Positions 8,771-22,670 of a stretch of DNA of 64,000 nucleotides are shown in pieces. The translations under genes and the position numbers were made by a program. The stretch covers positions 128,715-192,714 of the forward strand of contig JAENRP010000053.1 in assembly GCA_024741835.1 (NCBI GenBank), written 5' to 3'. The stretch comes from Diplocarpon mali. Lineage: Eukaryota; Ascomycota; Leotiomycetes; Helotiales; Drepanopezizaceae. The notes under the pieces are model-generated. The model had not been told where the DNA came from, searched no databases, and saw only the letters and a program-made list of their open reading frames with translations. Each line of letters starts with the position of its first letter. Position 1 is the first letter of the stretch.

Positions 8771-11300
8771 TCAGTCCAGCACAACATCAACCCATCTCTC
8801 CTCTGCCCCAAGCCCCGCGAGCCCTCTTTCCCACGCGCCGCTCCCGATTCTCCCGAGGCCTTTCCTATAAGCCACTCCATCGCGCCGTTCGATCCAGAGG
8901 ACGTTGACGAACTCGTATCCTCGTCCGTCCTTCCCGTTCCCTCGGGTGACGCTGTGCCCAAGGTCAGCGGCAACATCCTCGTCCGCATCCTCGTCTACGT
9001 CCTCGTCCACGTCCTCCCGGAACGGGTGTTCTCTCCCCTTCACCCACGTGCCCCCCCATTTCTCCCCCCCAGCCTGGCGCCTTGGGCAGGCGCCCCGAGA
9101 GACGGCGATAAACTCGCAATCGGAGAAGCGCGAGCCAGGCGGCACATCCACGAGCGTCACGCTGCCGATGCGGAGCCCGGTGGGAGCGAGGGTGTGAGCT
9201 GCGACGGTGGAGTGCGGTTTCTTGCGCCCGTAATCCCGCGTGCAGGTCCCAGAGACGGAGACGGCGAGGTAGAGCCGTTGGGCGCGGAAGTGCAGCGTGC
9301 TGGCGAATTCCGGGCGCGGGCAGCCATGGGCGGGGAGAGGGTGAATAACGGGGTGGCGGTAGAGCAGCCTGTCGTCGTCGCTCTCGGCATCTCTCTGGAA
9401 ATAGTGCCGCGGCAACGGCGCTGGCCAGAACGCAGGGGACGATTTGCGAGACCACCCCTCGCACGCCTCGTCGAGGCCCCGGGAGGAGTGGTACGAGTTC
9501 GCGATGGGGAACTGTCGGTGACAAGCCAAGCAGAGCTTCTGCCATTCCACCAGCGGCTCGACGTGGAAATCGAATCCTGCAAACGGGAGCCGTTTCTCGT
9601 CGCCGAAGATCTCGAGGATGTGGTCCTGGAAGACATCCCACAGGGTGAGATCCAGCTCGCCGTGCCACCCCATCCACGACCAGCTGGGGATTCTCCTACA
9701 GCCAGCCGTGTTCGGGAGACTGCGAGGGCGGAGCGTCGGAGCGGGCTGCCAACACATCGCAAGATCGAAGAACGCCTCGGGCAGCCCAAAATGAAAACCC
9801 CCATAGATCTTCGCGTTCAGCGCCGCGATTCCCAGGAAAGCGTCCGAGACGTCTTCTTCAAACGAGAGATCGCGCTGGTTGTACTCGACCACCAGCTTAC
9901 CCAGGGCTCTGAGGTTGACATGACGCGGATGCACGAGGCCGTACCTCTGGTCCCCAGCGTGGGAAGCCGCCCATGCAACGTCCTCAACAGGGCGCTCGAT
10001 CTCCTCGCGGAACTGCGTGCGTGCGCATATCCACGATGCGAGACCGTCCATGAGCAGGATGCGGGGGGAGAACATCTGCTCCTGCATCGTCCACGCGCGT
10101 CTGCTCCACGCGGGCCGCTCGGCAAACCCCATGCGGGTGAGGAATTTCAGGCGTTTGTGCAGCTCTCGCGAGACGAGCGGCGCGCGTTTCGAGGGCAGGA
10201 TGATGGATGCTGGGACGCGGCGGGGAGACGAGATTCCGGGTATGCCAGCGTTGGCATGGAGTCCAGTAGTGATTGCGAGGGTGAAGCAGGCATGGGCGTA
10301 GATAAAAGGCATGGCGCGGAGATGGTCCTGCTTGACTGCAAGGTCGTCTTGCACTATGCAGAGGGCGTCGACCCAGAGGTAGGGTATCCCGAGGGCGCGG
10401 GTGAGGGTCATGGCATCGAGGACGGTTTGCGGTATCCGCCCTCCGAGCGTGGGCGTAGCGAGGGCGCCTGGGAGACGGAGTGAAGCGAGGTTCGCTTGGG
10501 TTGTTTGGAGCGTTGGGACGAGGCCCCAGACGTAAGAGAGCGCGACGTATCGAGGTGGTGCTGAGAGGGCCACGATACACGATCGTCGCAGGTCGATGTA
10601 CTTGACCGGATTCGTCGGTCCCAGGTCTGTCGACACCAGTGTGTGGGAGCACGTATCAGGGTGTGAGCCCTCGCAGCAAGCGATCCATCTCTTCAGCAAG
10701 TCGTAATCAAGCTTCTCGGGATCACACACCCGCCCGACTTCCCACCTCGGCGGGTACTTTGAGGTTGGTTGGAGATGCAGTCCCTAGCTGCACTGTAAGA
10801 AGCCGTCATCCAGATTCCGTGCGGAAACCTTCAACGGAGGAATACATACATACCGACAACCCCCACGCCGTAATCCTCAACGGCGCCGCCCACGCGTACC
10901 CAACCGTCTGCCTCTCGACCACCAGCTTCATCTCATAGTCGATCTCTCTCCTCTCCGCCCCCCCGCACTGGCCCCTCGACAAGTCAACGTCGTCTGCGTT
11001 GTCGAGATACTCGTCGAAGGCTTGCACGATGGAGGCACAGCCACGGCAGGGCCCGGTCCGAGTGTCGGCACGCGCGACCAGCTCAGAGCGGAGGCCGAGC
11101 CGCGCAGTCGTCGGGCGGGAATACTGCGCCGGGAGATGGCTGCCGGAGGCGAGCATCTTCTCGAATGTCGTGATATAGGTCTCGAGCAGGTGGCAGGCTG
11201 AGCAGAATGCTGGTGGGAGGTGGGGACAATCCGAGGTGTTGGCCCTGGTATCCGAGGTGTTGGCCCTGGTATCCGGGGTGGCGGCTGGATGTTCCTCCAT
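8771..11300 (-). CDS. HET-domain (heterokaryon incompatibility) protein
   Basis: Two exons, 11300-10854 and 10756-8771, joined phase 0 (TTGTCG | TACCCG), 810 aa. The HET domain shows YVALSYVWG and, about 70 residues on, ALGIPYLWVDALCIVQDD, followed by the YAHACFTLAI region: the three usual HET blocks in order. The N-terminal exon has CxxC-type pairs (FCSAC, CRGC) and an acidic linker, common in large fungal HET proteins. The C-terminal 400 residues are rich in Trp, Arg and Pro and match no domain I know. HET proteins trigger cell death after fusion of unlike strains; the partner is unknown. The start gives an acceptable N-terminus with a repeated DTRANTS unit, but an upstream start is not excluded. 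The frame is fully open. Confidence 0.88.
11230..11280 (+). repeat. 21-bp tandem repeat in HET exon 1 (about 2.4 copies)
   Basis: Units at 11230-11250 and 11251-11271 are identical; a third, partial, runs to about 11280. As 21 is a multiple of three, the repeat is coding and gives DTRANTS twice near the N-terminus of the HET protein. Copy number changes would keep frame. Confidence 0.9.
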
Positions 11301-12896
11301 CTGCTCCGAGGGAATGGGAGGAGCAGAGTCGGGGTTGGTCGTCGAGATCGTTGTTGTCTCTCGTCTCTGGCGAGAAGTGGGAGGGACTCTGTCGTGGGAG
11401 TGGCGCTTTTTCCAATGTCTTGGCAGCTGATGCTCTCATCCTCTGCGACACGCCTCGGCACCTATGTAGGATGTACGATACGAGTCTTACCATCGGTATA
11501 CGGACAACCCAATTTTCGATGTGTGTTTTAATCCGTCCGTCGAGGGCTGCCCGAGGCCTGTATTGCCCAGCAGGTATCTATCTCATCGCTGCCTGCTCTA
11601 AAATCATTTGCTTCCGCGCCAGGTGTACACCAAGACGCATCATCTCTCGGGCAGATTCTGGGCCCTCTCTCAGCCGGATTTGAATTCCATGTCCAGAGTC
11701 CAGACGGGAGGGTATGCGCGCCCTTGACGCTTCTTCACGCCGTGGCCTTGCCCACATACGGCCTTGATGTGCGTCCCTTTCTGTCGTCGACAGTGCTGAC
11801 TCTGCGCTGCCGCGTAAAGTAAATTCTGGATCAGCGCCCGTCGGGCTCAGGCTTACAGCATGGCCGGGCCATTTCCGTTCAGCATGTACACTCAATCGAA
11901 GGCGTCGCGAGGGAGGCGCTGTGTTCGGGAGGTAAGTGTGGTGGTAAATCATGATCGTTTTCGCGGGTGTTTTGTTCGTAAAACCAAGGTCTGCAGAAGA
12001 TGATCGATGGCTCGCCAAGACGTCGCTACACCTTGGACTATTGTTTACCTCGCTACCGCAGGTACATCTTGGGCAACAGATTTCCATTTCGGGATGATTT
12101 TTCCGAAGCACAATTCCTTGAACTTCTCTCACCCACAACTGGGTTTTTCAGTAATATAATCACGTAACAGGTGATGCATGGTCGTTCGTTGGCCTTGAAC
12201 AACGTAATTGGGTTAGGAGCCGCTCTTGCCAGGGGATATGTCTCATGTAGGGCCATACTTCTCGCGGGGTCTGTAGGGATGCGACTATTCGATATGCTAG
12301 GAGACGGAAGCTTCATCCTAGGCGGGTTAAGATCATCTCATTAGGGCATAGTACACAGTTGCACCTAGTCCCCCACCGATAGTTCCACGAGATGTTGCAT
12401 CGCAGATGTCGAAATCTATCTGATACCCCCAGTAAATTGGACAAGTGGCTGGAGAGCAATTGCTGTACTGTGCGCTTCAGAAACCCCTGACCACGTGTCG
12501 AGACACGATGGTTGTTCTCACCGAGTCGCGATTCAGCGGCAGAGATCAAAAGGCCTGAAATCACGCCACGGGGCACTTGGTGTTCGAGATGTGGAACAGA
12601 TATTTACTGAGCCTTTGATACCTGTAGTGACATTAGGTGGGGACTGGGCAGTTTCTATATCTCAGCTCCCTCAATCGTCGAGTGCAAAAGCACTGTGCAA
12701 CCTCTGCTAGAGGCTGAAGTGTGGTGGCATTAAACGTGGGCGGCAACACAAAAGGTATTCTGGGACGATGGGAATCATCTGCGAGCACTGGCCAGTACGA
12801 ACCAGGAAGGGGTCCAACGAGAAAGAAGTGTCAATACAAGGTAGAGGGGTGGCGTAGTTCGAAAACAAAGTGCCAACTAACCAAGCGTCATGTAGC
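11301..12896. other. Intergenic DNA, no gene seen
   Basis: A 186-codon minus-strand frame at 11578-12138 has no recognisable domain and odd composition; I do not call it. The rest is promoter of the HET gene and 3' flank of the OS-9 gene. Confidence 0.45.
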
Positions 12897-14347
12897 TCAT
12901 AACTCGTCTAAGAACAACACTTCCTCGCTCCCTTCTTCCTCCTCAGTTTCAGAGTCGTCCACGTCCCCATCCACCACGACACCCAAAACCTCCCTGACTT
13001 GGCCCGGTGCATCAATCACCTCAATCTTCCACCCCTTGCCTTTGGCCATCTTGGTGACTTCTTTCTTCAAGTTCTCAATCATCTTGGGATCCAAATCCAG
13101 CTTTCGCAGATCTTCATCGCTGACCGCCTCCACCTTCCCACCGGCCTCTTGACTCTGCGCCTGAGCAATGATCTCTGTTATTGTCTCTTGCCTGCTGTCC
13201 TGCCCAAAGTTCGCAGGAACCGGCATTCGCTGACCCTCTTTGTTTATCCACTTGCCAGCGCCTAGAATAACACCCCCAATGTTGATCGGCTTTTCCTTTT
13301 CCGCCTTTTCAGGAGCATTGTCCAGTAGTTTCAGTTCGGTGCGATCTGCGATATCCTCTTCGGGAACAACGACGCGGCAGGTAATCTGATTCGCCTTTGT
13401 TTCTTTCGGAGGTTGGAATGCCACGTCGCTGCAGAGTCTTGAAGTGTACACGACCATAACGTATGAGCACGTCGTTACCTCCTTTATGTAGCCTATGCGA
13501 TCTGTGACGTGGGGGTTGCAATGAAATTGTACTTCGACCCGTCTAGGCTTCCCTGTCAGATCGCATATTGTGCCATCTTCCATTTTCTGAACCAAATATC
13601 TGGTGTCACCTCTGATCTGTAACTCATTCTTCTGGGGCTCCCTGGTAGACTTCTCGATCGCGCTGTCTCGCCCGTCTTCCTTGTCTTTCCTCTTCATTTT
13701 GCCCAACACGAATTGCGAAGTAGTAGGGTCGGGTTGAGGTGGAAGCTGAGGCTTTCCCGCCTGGGCAGGGAGTTGGTGGAACTGGGTAATCGAATCTTCG
13801 TAGCAGAAAGCATACGACCACCAGCCGGACACGAAGTAGAGACATTTGCCTTCCAGATCCTGAAGCAATTCCCAGCCGCGGTCCGTCGCGCGCATCAATT
13901 CCTTCTGCTCCGCAGCCCGTGTCTCTGATGTGTCATTCTTGGCCGGAATATCGACGATGGGTATAGTACAAAGATGCTGATCGCCGTTTAGATACATCAA
14001 TTCGTAGGTCTCGTTTTCCGGATCAAAGACATAGTTGGTGGAGGAACCGTCTTGGGAGCTGTCGGTCCTCTTCTCCAGATCTACGCTGTTTGTATTCGAG
14101 CTTCGAGAAGAGGATTTCTGGGCGGCGGAAGAAGCTTGCTCGACTATGAGGCTTGCCTCGACCTCTGAAATGAAGGAGTCGGAGAACACTACTCCATACT
14201 GGGACGATTAGCTTGACAACAGTCCAGGGAGGGGGCCATATTTACTTGTGGAAACGCCAGCACGTCATCGTGGACGCTGAAAACTGTTTGGCTTGCTTGA
14301 ATCGCCTGGATTAAGGATGCCAAAACGGCGAGAATGAGTGGCTGCAT
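12897..14347 (-). CDS. YOS9: OS-9/Yos9 ER lectin, ERAD substrate receptor
   Basis: Two exons, 14347-14246 and 14198-12897, phase 0, 467 aa. The signal peptide is MQPLILAVLASLIQAIQA; the mature start SQTVFSVHDDVLAFPQYGVVFSD is typical of fungal OS-9. The mannose-6-phosphate-receptor-homology domain spans about residues 95-280, with GKCLYFVSGWWSYAFCYE (WW..F.C glycan-binding patch) and cysteine-bearing blocks such as VQFHCNPH and TTCSYVMVVYTSRLC. The C-terminal third is charged and ends LFLDEL, an HDEL-like retrieval signal. The family reads trimmed N-glycans on misfolded proteins and hands them to the Hrd1 ligase for ER-associated degradation. The intron is 47 nt. The start was set at the Met that opens the signal peptide; an in-frame upstream extension would bury it. 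Confidence 0.92.
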
Positions 14348-16971
14348 CGTGCCATTCGATTGGTAGAGGGCGGGATTGATCTTGGGAAGCTGATGGTGAC
14401 GGAGAACTGGCATCATCCTGAAGCCGATTAGATTGATAATGGCCTGAGGCCAGAACGCAGAACTGTGAGCCGCTGAGGGTGTATCCTTCTTCAACAGCAA
14501 CACCCTGAAGTAGCTCACTTTCAAATTACCGAACCCGACCCATTATGATCTGGTTCTGCGACCCTCTCAAGAATTTAGAGGATGCTAAAACTGTAGCTAG
14601 CTCGAGACTCTCAAGAAATCCGAGGTCGCTGCTAGCTGGGAGCTCTTTTACAAAACTCTGCAAAGGACAATTGTGATTGTAATAAGGTAATGTTCAGCTA
14701 CAGTGCCGGTTGATACAACGTAACCATCATCCCCTTGACCCCAAGTTCTTTCCTGCAGTTGTCTTGCGTCGCGTCGCATGGGCGTGCATCTCAGGTAGAT
14801 TTCGGGTTTCCAAGTCCGTTCTCTTTTCTTCGAGTGTATTTCGAAGCCTTTTCCCACGACCTTTCTCAGCAGCATCTTCTTACCCATCGAAGCCAGGCTA
14901 AGATCCGCGGCCTCACTGCCATGTGGTATGCATGTTGTTCCTCTGCCCAGTCTTATGGCAGAGCACCGTACGTTCGCCGACTCTGCTGTCTCCAAAGCTA
15001 GCTCGCTGAAGCCGGTATTTTTATCTCTTCTCGTGATGATTGGCGTTCGTCAAGTCCAGTGTGACGTAGTTGGTTCCCCAGCCTTGCCCGTCGGTGATCA
15101 TTCCACCTGTTTCCCATCTCCCTGGCTATGTGTCTTGGCCAGGGACAATATTGACGTCCTGCGATCCTAGGAAGCTTCGCAAACTCACGGAGCGCTGGAG
15201 ATTTTGTTCTTTCGGCTTTCGGGTTATTTCAGGCATGACTTGGAGGTCGACTCTTCCACACACGGCGTTACCTCCTCGTACTTTTCAGGTCAACACTCAG
15301 CCAAAGTAGTCTCCTTTCAGCCACCTCCAGCCAAGATGTGTTAGGCATCACGGCATGCAAGCCAAGGCGAATCTGAACAGTGTAACCGCCTTTGCAAACA
15401 GGTACCACTTGGTGCGTATGAATGCCTTGCACATGGCTCAGAATGCCCATCTGCCAGGTAGCTTGGACTGGGCTACCGGCCACAGAATCACTTCTTGCGC
15501 CTCGGGTTTGAGGTGTCAATTTCTGTCGGTGTAGAGCGCGTGGACCTCCGACTGGGCGTCGACCAAGAACGTTGCATCCACCCGCCAGTCACAGCATTGG
15601 GGGAACACTGCAGGAAGATTGCGAAGCCTCTTTCTTGCCAGCGAAGGCCCTGGTGGGACATCCTGCGTGCTTCCGGGGACGAGGACCACGAGTCCGAGTG
15701 CTCTTGTTCTTTCGAATCGGCAGCCCGCAGACGAGTGAGGCGGCCAAGCGTGTGCGCGCTGTCTTGCCTCGCGTTTAGGGGATGGCACCGCCGGGGGGGT
15801 GAGTGAATCTTCGTGGCTGCAGACTTTCGCAGACCCCCAAATCCCGGATTACGATGAGTCCTGACATTCGACACTCGGATGGGGTCGTGTTGCATGGGCC
15901 GGTAACTGCCTGGACCAGTCGCCGCCCGGGAGGCACTCGGTACTTGGTTGACCGTTGGTAAGTGGGCTTGTCTCCTGGCTGACAATGCGATAGGTTTGCC
16001 TGCCCGAATCAACGAGGCTTGTTGACTGCTGCATCTCGGCGTGCCGTGTGCTGGTTCCAGCCATTCCCCGGCCTTCCTGGACCCCCCGGCGCCACCAAGG
16101 GCAACGGGAACACAGGATTAAAGCGAAGTCCCCGGGTGCTCTGTTGTGTTGTCCAAGGCCGGACGGCACTGTACAGTACAGTGGTGTGTCGGCTTCACCT
16201 GCAGCGTCGTCGGACCACTGCTGTTCGCCGGCGCTTCGCTGTCACCGCGATGGATCCCGACCCCCAGCTGCGACCATTGAGATGCCTGGAAAAATGCCGC
16301 GTACTGTACGTGTACGGTACAGGTGGAGGTGGAGAAGTGGAGAGGTGGAGAAGGAGAAAAGGAGAGGTGGAGAGGCGGACAGCGAGAATAATGCAGAGCG
16401 TTGCAGGTTTTGATCCAGCACCCAGGAGCTGAGCATCGACGGCTCCCTGTCTCGTCGTCCCCACCCGCGCCCCACCACCAACCGACCACCCCACCCCCCA
16501 CATCCTCGTATCGAGTGTCGAGTATCCTGCCCCAAGCTCCTCTCACATCACCTCCCTCAAGATTGGGTCTGATGGCTGGCAGAGCCCCATCCTCCCCAGA
16601 CCGTGCAGTCTGCGTCCTGATCAATCAAGAATCAATACTTAGTTTTGTCGTTCCTCGCCCACCGTAATCCGGTCCCTTTTCCGCCTTAGTTTGACGAAAC
16701 CACTCCAGCATCGACCAGCTACTGCTGCTCCGTTCTCAAACAACTGCACCAACGAACGAACGACGAAATTATCTCCACCCTCTCTGTATACGCGTGAGCG
16801 CGCTCCTTCGGTCAGTAATGCGGATCCCAAAAGATCAGCGGCCTGCTGCCTTCTAGCACCATGGACACTGTTCGCTGATATCGCGAGGCTGCAGACGTAA
16901 CCGCTCATTTGTCTCCAAGTCGCACCACAATCCCGTTCAGACGCCCGAAGACAGCCCTCTCCCCCCCAAAC
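14348..16971. other. Long intergenic region between divergent genes, no gene seen
   Basis: Likely holds the promoters of the OS-9 gene (minus) and the zinc-finger gene (plus). GGAGAGGTGGAGA-type purine repeats lie near 16322-16380. Frames at 14930-15170 and 15490-16010 show no domain; a non-coding transcript cannot be excluded. Confidence 0.45.
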
Positions 16972-19016
16972 ATGTCTACGAATCTAAGACTCGACACTTT
17001 GATGGGCGTGGATAGTTACAATGAGCAGGAACGGCGACGACAGGTTCTCCTGGCAAAGCGGGCTGCCCTCGACGCAGAACTTGCTCTGCTCCCATCCACC
17101 TCGCAATCCTCCTACCAACCTCCCTGCTCGCCTATACACAAGCGACATCCGCAACGTCGGATCAGCCAGGTCCCCCGCAGCATGTCCAACACCGGAGTGC
17201 CAGCCATCTCGAGGAATCCATCCTCTGTAGGACCTTCCGCTGGCCCTCCCTCCCTTGCTGTCTAACGCCTACATAGGACCGCAAGGAGATTTCGCAACGG
17301 CCCAGAGCCCTCTCGCAACGCTCAGCATCGTCGATGGCACGCGCAAACTCGAGGAGCAACCCGTCCCCGCGCACCAGTGTCCCATTCACCCCCAACGGAG
17401 CCATACCTGCCCCGCTCCACTCCGGCCGGGAGAACCACGCGATTATGGACTGGGTCACTCAAGAGCAACCGTACAACGCGTACACATACTCGCTAGGGCC
17501 CCCGCCGCAACGCTCAGTATTTCAGCTGAACACGGGCTTGGAGCAGGTCCCAGAACTAGAGCATGTCGGAGAGAATCCATCCGACTTCATCAGGCGAACC
17601 ATGGGACAGACGGCTATGTTGCCCTCGGTACCGCTCCCTTCGGCGGCAACCATCAACAACCACCGAGCGTCGACGGGCCCTTTCAACATGCCAACGCCTT
17701 TGACCCCTACGTCTGACTGCCTGACAACTGCAACAACACTCACCAGCGACATGAGTCGGCAAAATAGTCTTTGCAACGGGCTCGAAAGTATGCAGATGAA
17801 GTATCCTCGGAACGACTCTTGTTCCGCTGATCTGTACCACGATCAGCCCATGTATGATCAGGTCACTTCGTTTCCATCTTCTCATCATAGTCGTCGTTCT
17901 TCAGATGAGGAGCAGTCTCAGCTTCTTGTTGGTACTGGTGCAAGTCACGAGTCTCATCTTTCGCATTCTTTTCAATTTCCATCTTCTGCCTCATCTGGTG
18001 AGAAGATGGAAAAGTCTCAGTCCAATGAAAGTACTTTTTCATCTGGTTCGTCGTCCTCGTCCTCGTCGTCGTCATCTCGTAATGTCAAGCGCTTGCAAGA
18101 TCAGATCAATCTGGCGGCGGCACGACCGCTCATGCCCAAGGGAGGCGACGGCATCTCAATGTCGCGAGAGACTTCATCACAGTCGATGGGAGCCAACGAT
18201 GGCCTACAAGACAGAGTGGCTATCTCAAAACCCACCTACCAACGACCGAAACACGAACGAGTCTATTGTAAGCAGTGCGACAGTCATCAAGAAGGGTTTC
18301 GCGGCGAGCATGAACTCCGCCGGCACGTTGATCGCGAGCACAAATTATTGGTCAAGAAATTCATCTGCGTCGAACCGAAAGAAGGCAATCACCCTAAGCC
18401 CATCGTACCACTCTCAAGATGTAAGGCATGTACTCAGCAGCAGAAGAAATACGGTGCATACTACAACGCAGCGGCTCATCTGCGACGAGCTCACTTCAAT
18501 CCCAAGTCCAAGGGGCGATCAAAGACCCAGCCAAGGTCGGATGTCTCGGACAAGCGCGGTGGAAAGGGCGGTGGAGACTACCCACCCATGTCCGAACTCA
18601 AGTTCTGGATGAGGGACGTGGAGGAGAGAGTAGCCAAATACCCCACTGAAGACCAGCAAGACGCGGCCGATGCATCAGATGAGGAGGCCCTTGCCAACAC
18701 TCTCCATGAAAGGCTCTACAATCATCAGGCAACGCCGAGCATGAGCCATCATAACTTCGACGAATTCCTCGCCGAAGATGCGCCGATCATCAACGTCTGC
18801 TCTGCCGCTAATATCACTTGCAGCGACATCTACGGGATGCCTGAATTGCCTCTCGACCTGCCTGGTGCAGACCAGCAGGCTCCGTGCATGGATCCGTCCA
18901 TGTATCAGAACAATTTCACTTTTTTCTCAGACCCTTCTCCGAATGACCCAATGGCATTCCTCGATAATCCTTCTCTCCTCTCCCAAAGTTGCGACGACTT
19001 TGGGGTCTGGAATTAA
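16972..19016 (+). CDS. C2H2-type zinc-finger protein (DUF7896-like)
   Basis: Two exons, 16972-17226 and 17277-19016, phase 0, 664 aa; the 50-nt intron has a CTAAC branch site. Residues 15-40 form a short helix with QERRRQVLLAKRAALDAEL. A long Ser/Pro/Thr-rich middle follows, with a run of about ten serines near 18046-18080. The zinc-binding part has YCKQCDSHQEGFRGEHELRRHVDREH and, about 45 residues on, CKACTQQQKKYGAYYNAAAHLRRAHF: two atypical C2H2 fingers spaced as in fungal DUF7896 proteins. An acidic tail follows. It is probably a nuclear regulator; targets are unknown. The ATG at 16972 is the first in this frame after the leader. Confidence 0.85.
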
Positions 19017-22000
19017 CTGTCCCACCGCGATCAGCTGAATGATCATTTCCTCTCCATCTGGCAATTCTCCTTTTGCCCTTCTCTCATCTGATCCCTTTGC
19101 ATATGGTACGGTATTACGGTGTCTATGATCTCTTCTCTTCTTCTACTTGACCATTCTCTGTGATCAACGTGTTGGATAGATACTCTGCATACGGTTCATC
19201 CAAGGGTGGATGAACCAGGTGTGAGGGCTTATCTCGAGGTGCTTGTTGTATTGTATCTCTCGGGTGGGGTGTTGCGGAACGTTTATAACGATACGATATT
19301 ATGAGAAATTTTGTATGGATACAGGTTATGATTGCTCGGAAGGGCTTTTGGGGCTCGAGGACAGTCCGTCACGTCGAGATACCTTGATCAGGTGTCTTGT
19401 TGCGATCTTATAGTAATGCTATATGAGAACTGCTCTGTGGTATTGACGAATCATCTCAGTCACTACTGAGATACCTAGAAGTTGTATGGTTCTTCGCCAG
19501 GACTGCGGCATGTGGAACCAGGACCGCGACATCATTGTTCTGCGACAGGAGACTATTCTGCGGTACCCGGGAATGGTCTCGATCGGTAAGAGGGTGCCCA
19601 GAGGTTTTCCGATCTGTTGCTAGGGTCTCCTGCGTTCCGTGGACACTGTACCGTCGTGCAAATGGGAGCACAGGGTAGAGAAAGCCCGCTACTTGGCAAG
19701 CCTCCCTGTGTCAACGCAACATCGGCACACCAGCACGCAGTATCGCAGTATCGGTTACCTCCAGCTCCCTCCCCCTCTTCTCTTGTCGCCTGCTAGAGGA
19801 TGTGGTGTTCATGGCTGCCTCTGTGAGCGGTTGGAGTTGGCCGGTTGAGCACAGATGGGACTTTGCATTCCCAGCCTCGATCATTCCTTTCCATGATCTC
19901 ATGGCATCAATTGGGCTTTAGCAGCATCTCAACAGCGACGGTGGTGTAGATATGACAGGGAACCACTACATGCGATCATCGTTGTTCCATGACGGGGCTG
20001 CATGGCACCGGCACGACCTGCTACAACCGGCCTAGTACTGTGTCAAGCAAATACTCGATTAATCCCATGTCGAAGATGTGACGAGAGCCAAAAACAAAAC
20101 TTCTAAAGGCTTGCAGGGCTCGGGCTGTCCCAGGATATCCGCCGCTGCACCCAGAGGCTCACGGAATCAGAGTCTTGACTCTTCTTCCCCATACATATTG
20201 CACCTTTGACTCCGGTATCAGAACGATGCTTGAGACGACCATGATTACCAATCGCATGGTTCCAATCTTGGTAGAAACAATTTATTGCGCGGATATATCG
20301 TCAATACCCCCCTTACAAACTCTCGGATTATGCCTACCGTCGATCGTGCTAAACGAGACTGATTTGATAGCCTATGACCGAGGTAGGAACTCTACCTGGC
20401 GATCAGCGATACATTGGTGCTGTGTGAGCAATTTTACAATTTGGAAAGTCGTCCGTGAGGGCATCTATAGTTTCAGTGAGAAAGCCGTTTCGAGATCTAC
20501 CTCAGCCCAACTCATCAACCGATCCTCATTTACAAAATGCTCAACTGCTTAGAGAGAAAAAACCCTCTCAAGTGACCTCTTGCAACACTCGTACACAGTA
20601 GACGACCGAACGAAAATGCCAAGTCCGTCGACCCCTCGCCACAGGATGGATATATGCCGTACTACAAATGCTAAGCGAAGATCCGCGACTTGGAAGGATG
20701 ATGTCCCTGAGATCATCCGAGACGTCGTCCGAGGCCAATTCAGTCTGGTGGGATTTCGTAAATCCTCACCGGCTTTGGGAATCATGGCTCATCCGATGCA
20801 CCTCCGTAGATGCCTGACTTGTCCGTTAACAGAGGAATGGCTCCTCTTCTTAATATCCGTGAGTCGGGTAAACCTATGCCTGAATACAGATTTGAGCCCG
20901 GCAGCATCCTTAGGGTAACGGGCGTTCTAGTATCCAGGATAGAACGCCGGGAGCCATTGAAACTCGGTATGGACTCCGATGATGCAAAAGCGGCCTCGAG
21001 AGTAGAGATGACTGTCGCGCGGCCAGGGCTTTAGCCTGAAGTGCCTGGAAGGTCTGCGGCTCTCGGGGAAACTCTTTGCTCGGATTCTCTCAAGAACACC
21101 TACACGTCCAAGAGCCCTGAGCGATCCTAAACGATCAGATTAAGGACATATGTTACCTCGTATCCGAATACGGCGAACTCATAGCATCCAATACTCGAAA
21201 GCTCTTGCTCGAGCAAAGCATGTATGCTATGGCCGCTCACTCTCCATAACGACCGAATGGCCACCGAGAAGGGCTGTACCGGGAGGTGTGGAAGTACCCC
21301 GAGGTGCCAGAGTGCTATGATCTTGCGACCCGCCCCGGAGGCTTACCGTCACGATACTCGTTACGGAATAGGTAAAGCTTGCTGCCACAGGTTGATGAGC
21401 AAAGAGGAAATCTTGGGGCCTCTGCCGGCAGGTTCCGAAGAAACTTACTCGGGTTAGATACGCGGCGGGCAATGGGATGTTTCTTGATCGCGAGACAGGC
21501 TACATGCAGCGCGAGGACACAACATTAGGGTAGCTGCCAGAGGGCTGGACGAAGAAAGCACGTGGGAAGGAGGAGCACTGTAACCCGGGTTGCTGATGAG
21601 ACGCAGAACAGAGATCTTCCAGTCAAAGTAGTCCTAGGCTTGATGTCGACGTACTCGTAGCGTCTGGTGTTTTAAACTCGAGATTTTTCCCGGGTACAAA
21701 TCTTGAGGAGCAGGGCGATATCCTCGAGTCCAAGTCTCGCTCTTGTTACACCTGCTATGATCTAGTGTCGCGCAACATCGGCCACGACGCACTATCGAGT
21801 ATGTTGGTTCGCGCAAGAGGCTGTACGTTTGGAGCTGTGGCGGCACCGTTCGGAGTTTCGTACCAAGGAAGCACAACACACCCGCGCAACGTGTGATGCT
21901 CTTCTGTACCTGACGGAAGTGTGCACTTCCACCGCATCTCAGCCGCCCCGAGTCGCCATGGTGCGAGCGGCCCATCCTGATACGTGCTCGCTATCCTCCC

Positions 22001-22670
22001 CACGTGCGACTCCCCATCACTCTGGGGGAGGCCGCTCGAGATGCGGAGGGGAGCCGCGGCAGATACCGGAGAGGCCGGGTGTGAACTGGCAGTTCCGCAG
22101 GAAGCATACCCCCGATGCCGATGCTCGTGCCGCGTCGGGGCATGATGCGGATTCTCCGAGCCCTCGGCCTCGCACCGTTCCAGTCGCCGGCACTGTAACC
22201 TGGATCTGTGGTCTAATAGTAAACACGCGCTTGATCCAGCCACCCCTGCTCAAAGGATGCGCTGCCGGGACCTTGAGATACGTTGGTTGGCTTCTGCCAG
22301 AGGTTTTGTTTACGTTACAATGGGTTGTATGGTCTTATCTCGCCGGTATTTGGAGAGAGTGCAGCTCGACCTGGTGGAGGGAGGAAGAGGCAGCGTTGAG
22401 CGGTGAATCAACCGAATGTTTACCTCGTTTCCGTAGGCTAAGCGAGAACCATCGACAACTTGTCCGTATCTAACGGTATACCGGCTGGCCCTGATTGTGA
22501 CCGCATGCAGCTCAATGGTTTGCAAAAAGGTCCGGATGTGCTCGGGACCCGGGTGAAGAACTAACATCACTATTTAAGACTATTTGAGAAGCTCCTACAG
22601 TCCCGTCCTACACCGATGGACTGATAATAATATGAATCAACCCCGTGTCCACATTTATCCATCACACATC
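19017..22670. other. Gene-poor DNA, probable decayed sequence
   Basis: Only short, broken frames; those near 20175-21034 and 21629-22260 match no family I can name. Stop codons are spread evenly over all frames. It begins a 10-kb accessory stretch. Confidence 0.5.

Noticed and set aside
8759..10483. 574-codon open frame opposite the HET gene
   Set aside because: Antisense shadow of GC-rich codons; no domain, while the minus strand gives a clear HET domain.
11578..12138. 186-codon minus-strand frame
   Set aside because: No domain, mixed composition and no plausible splice partners.
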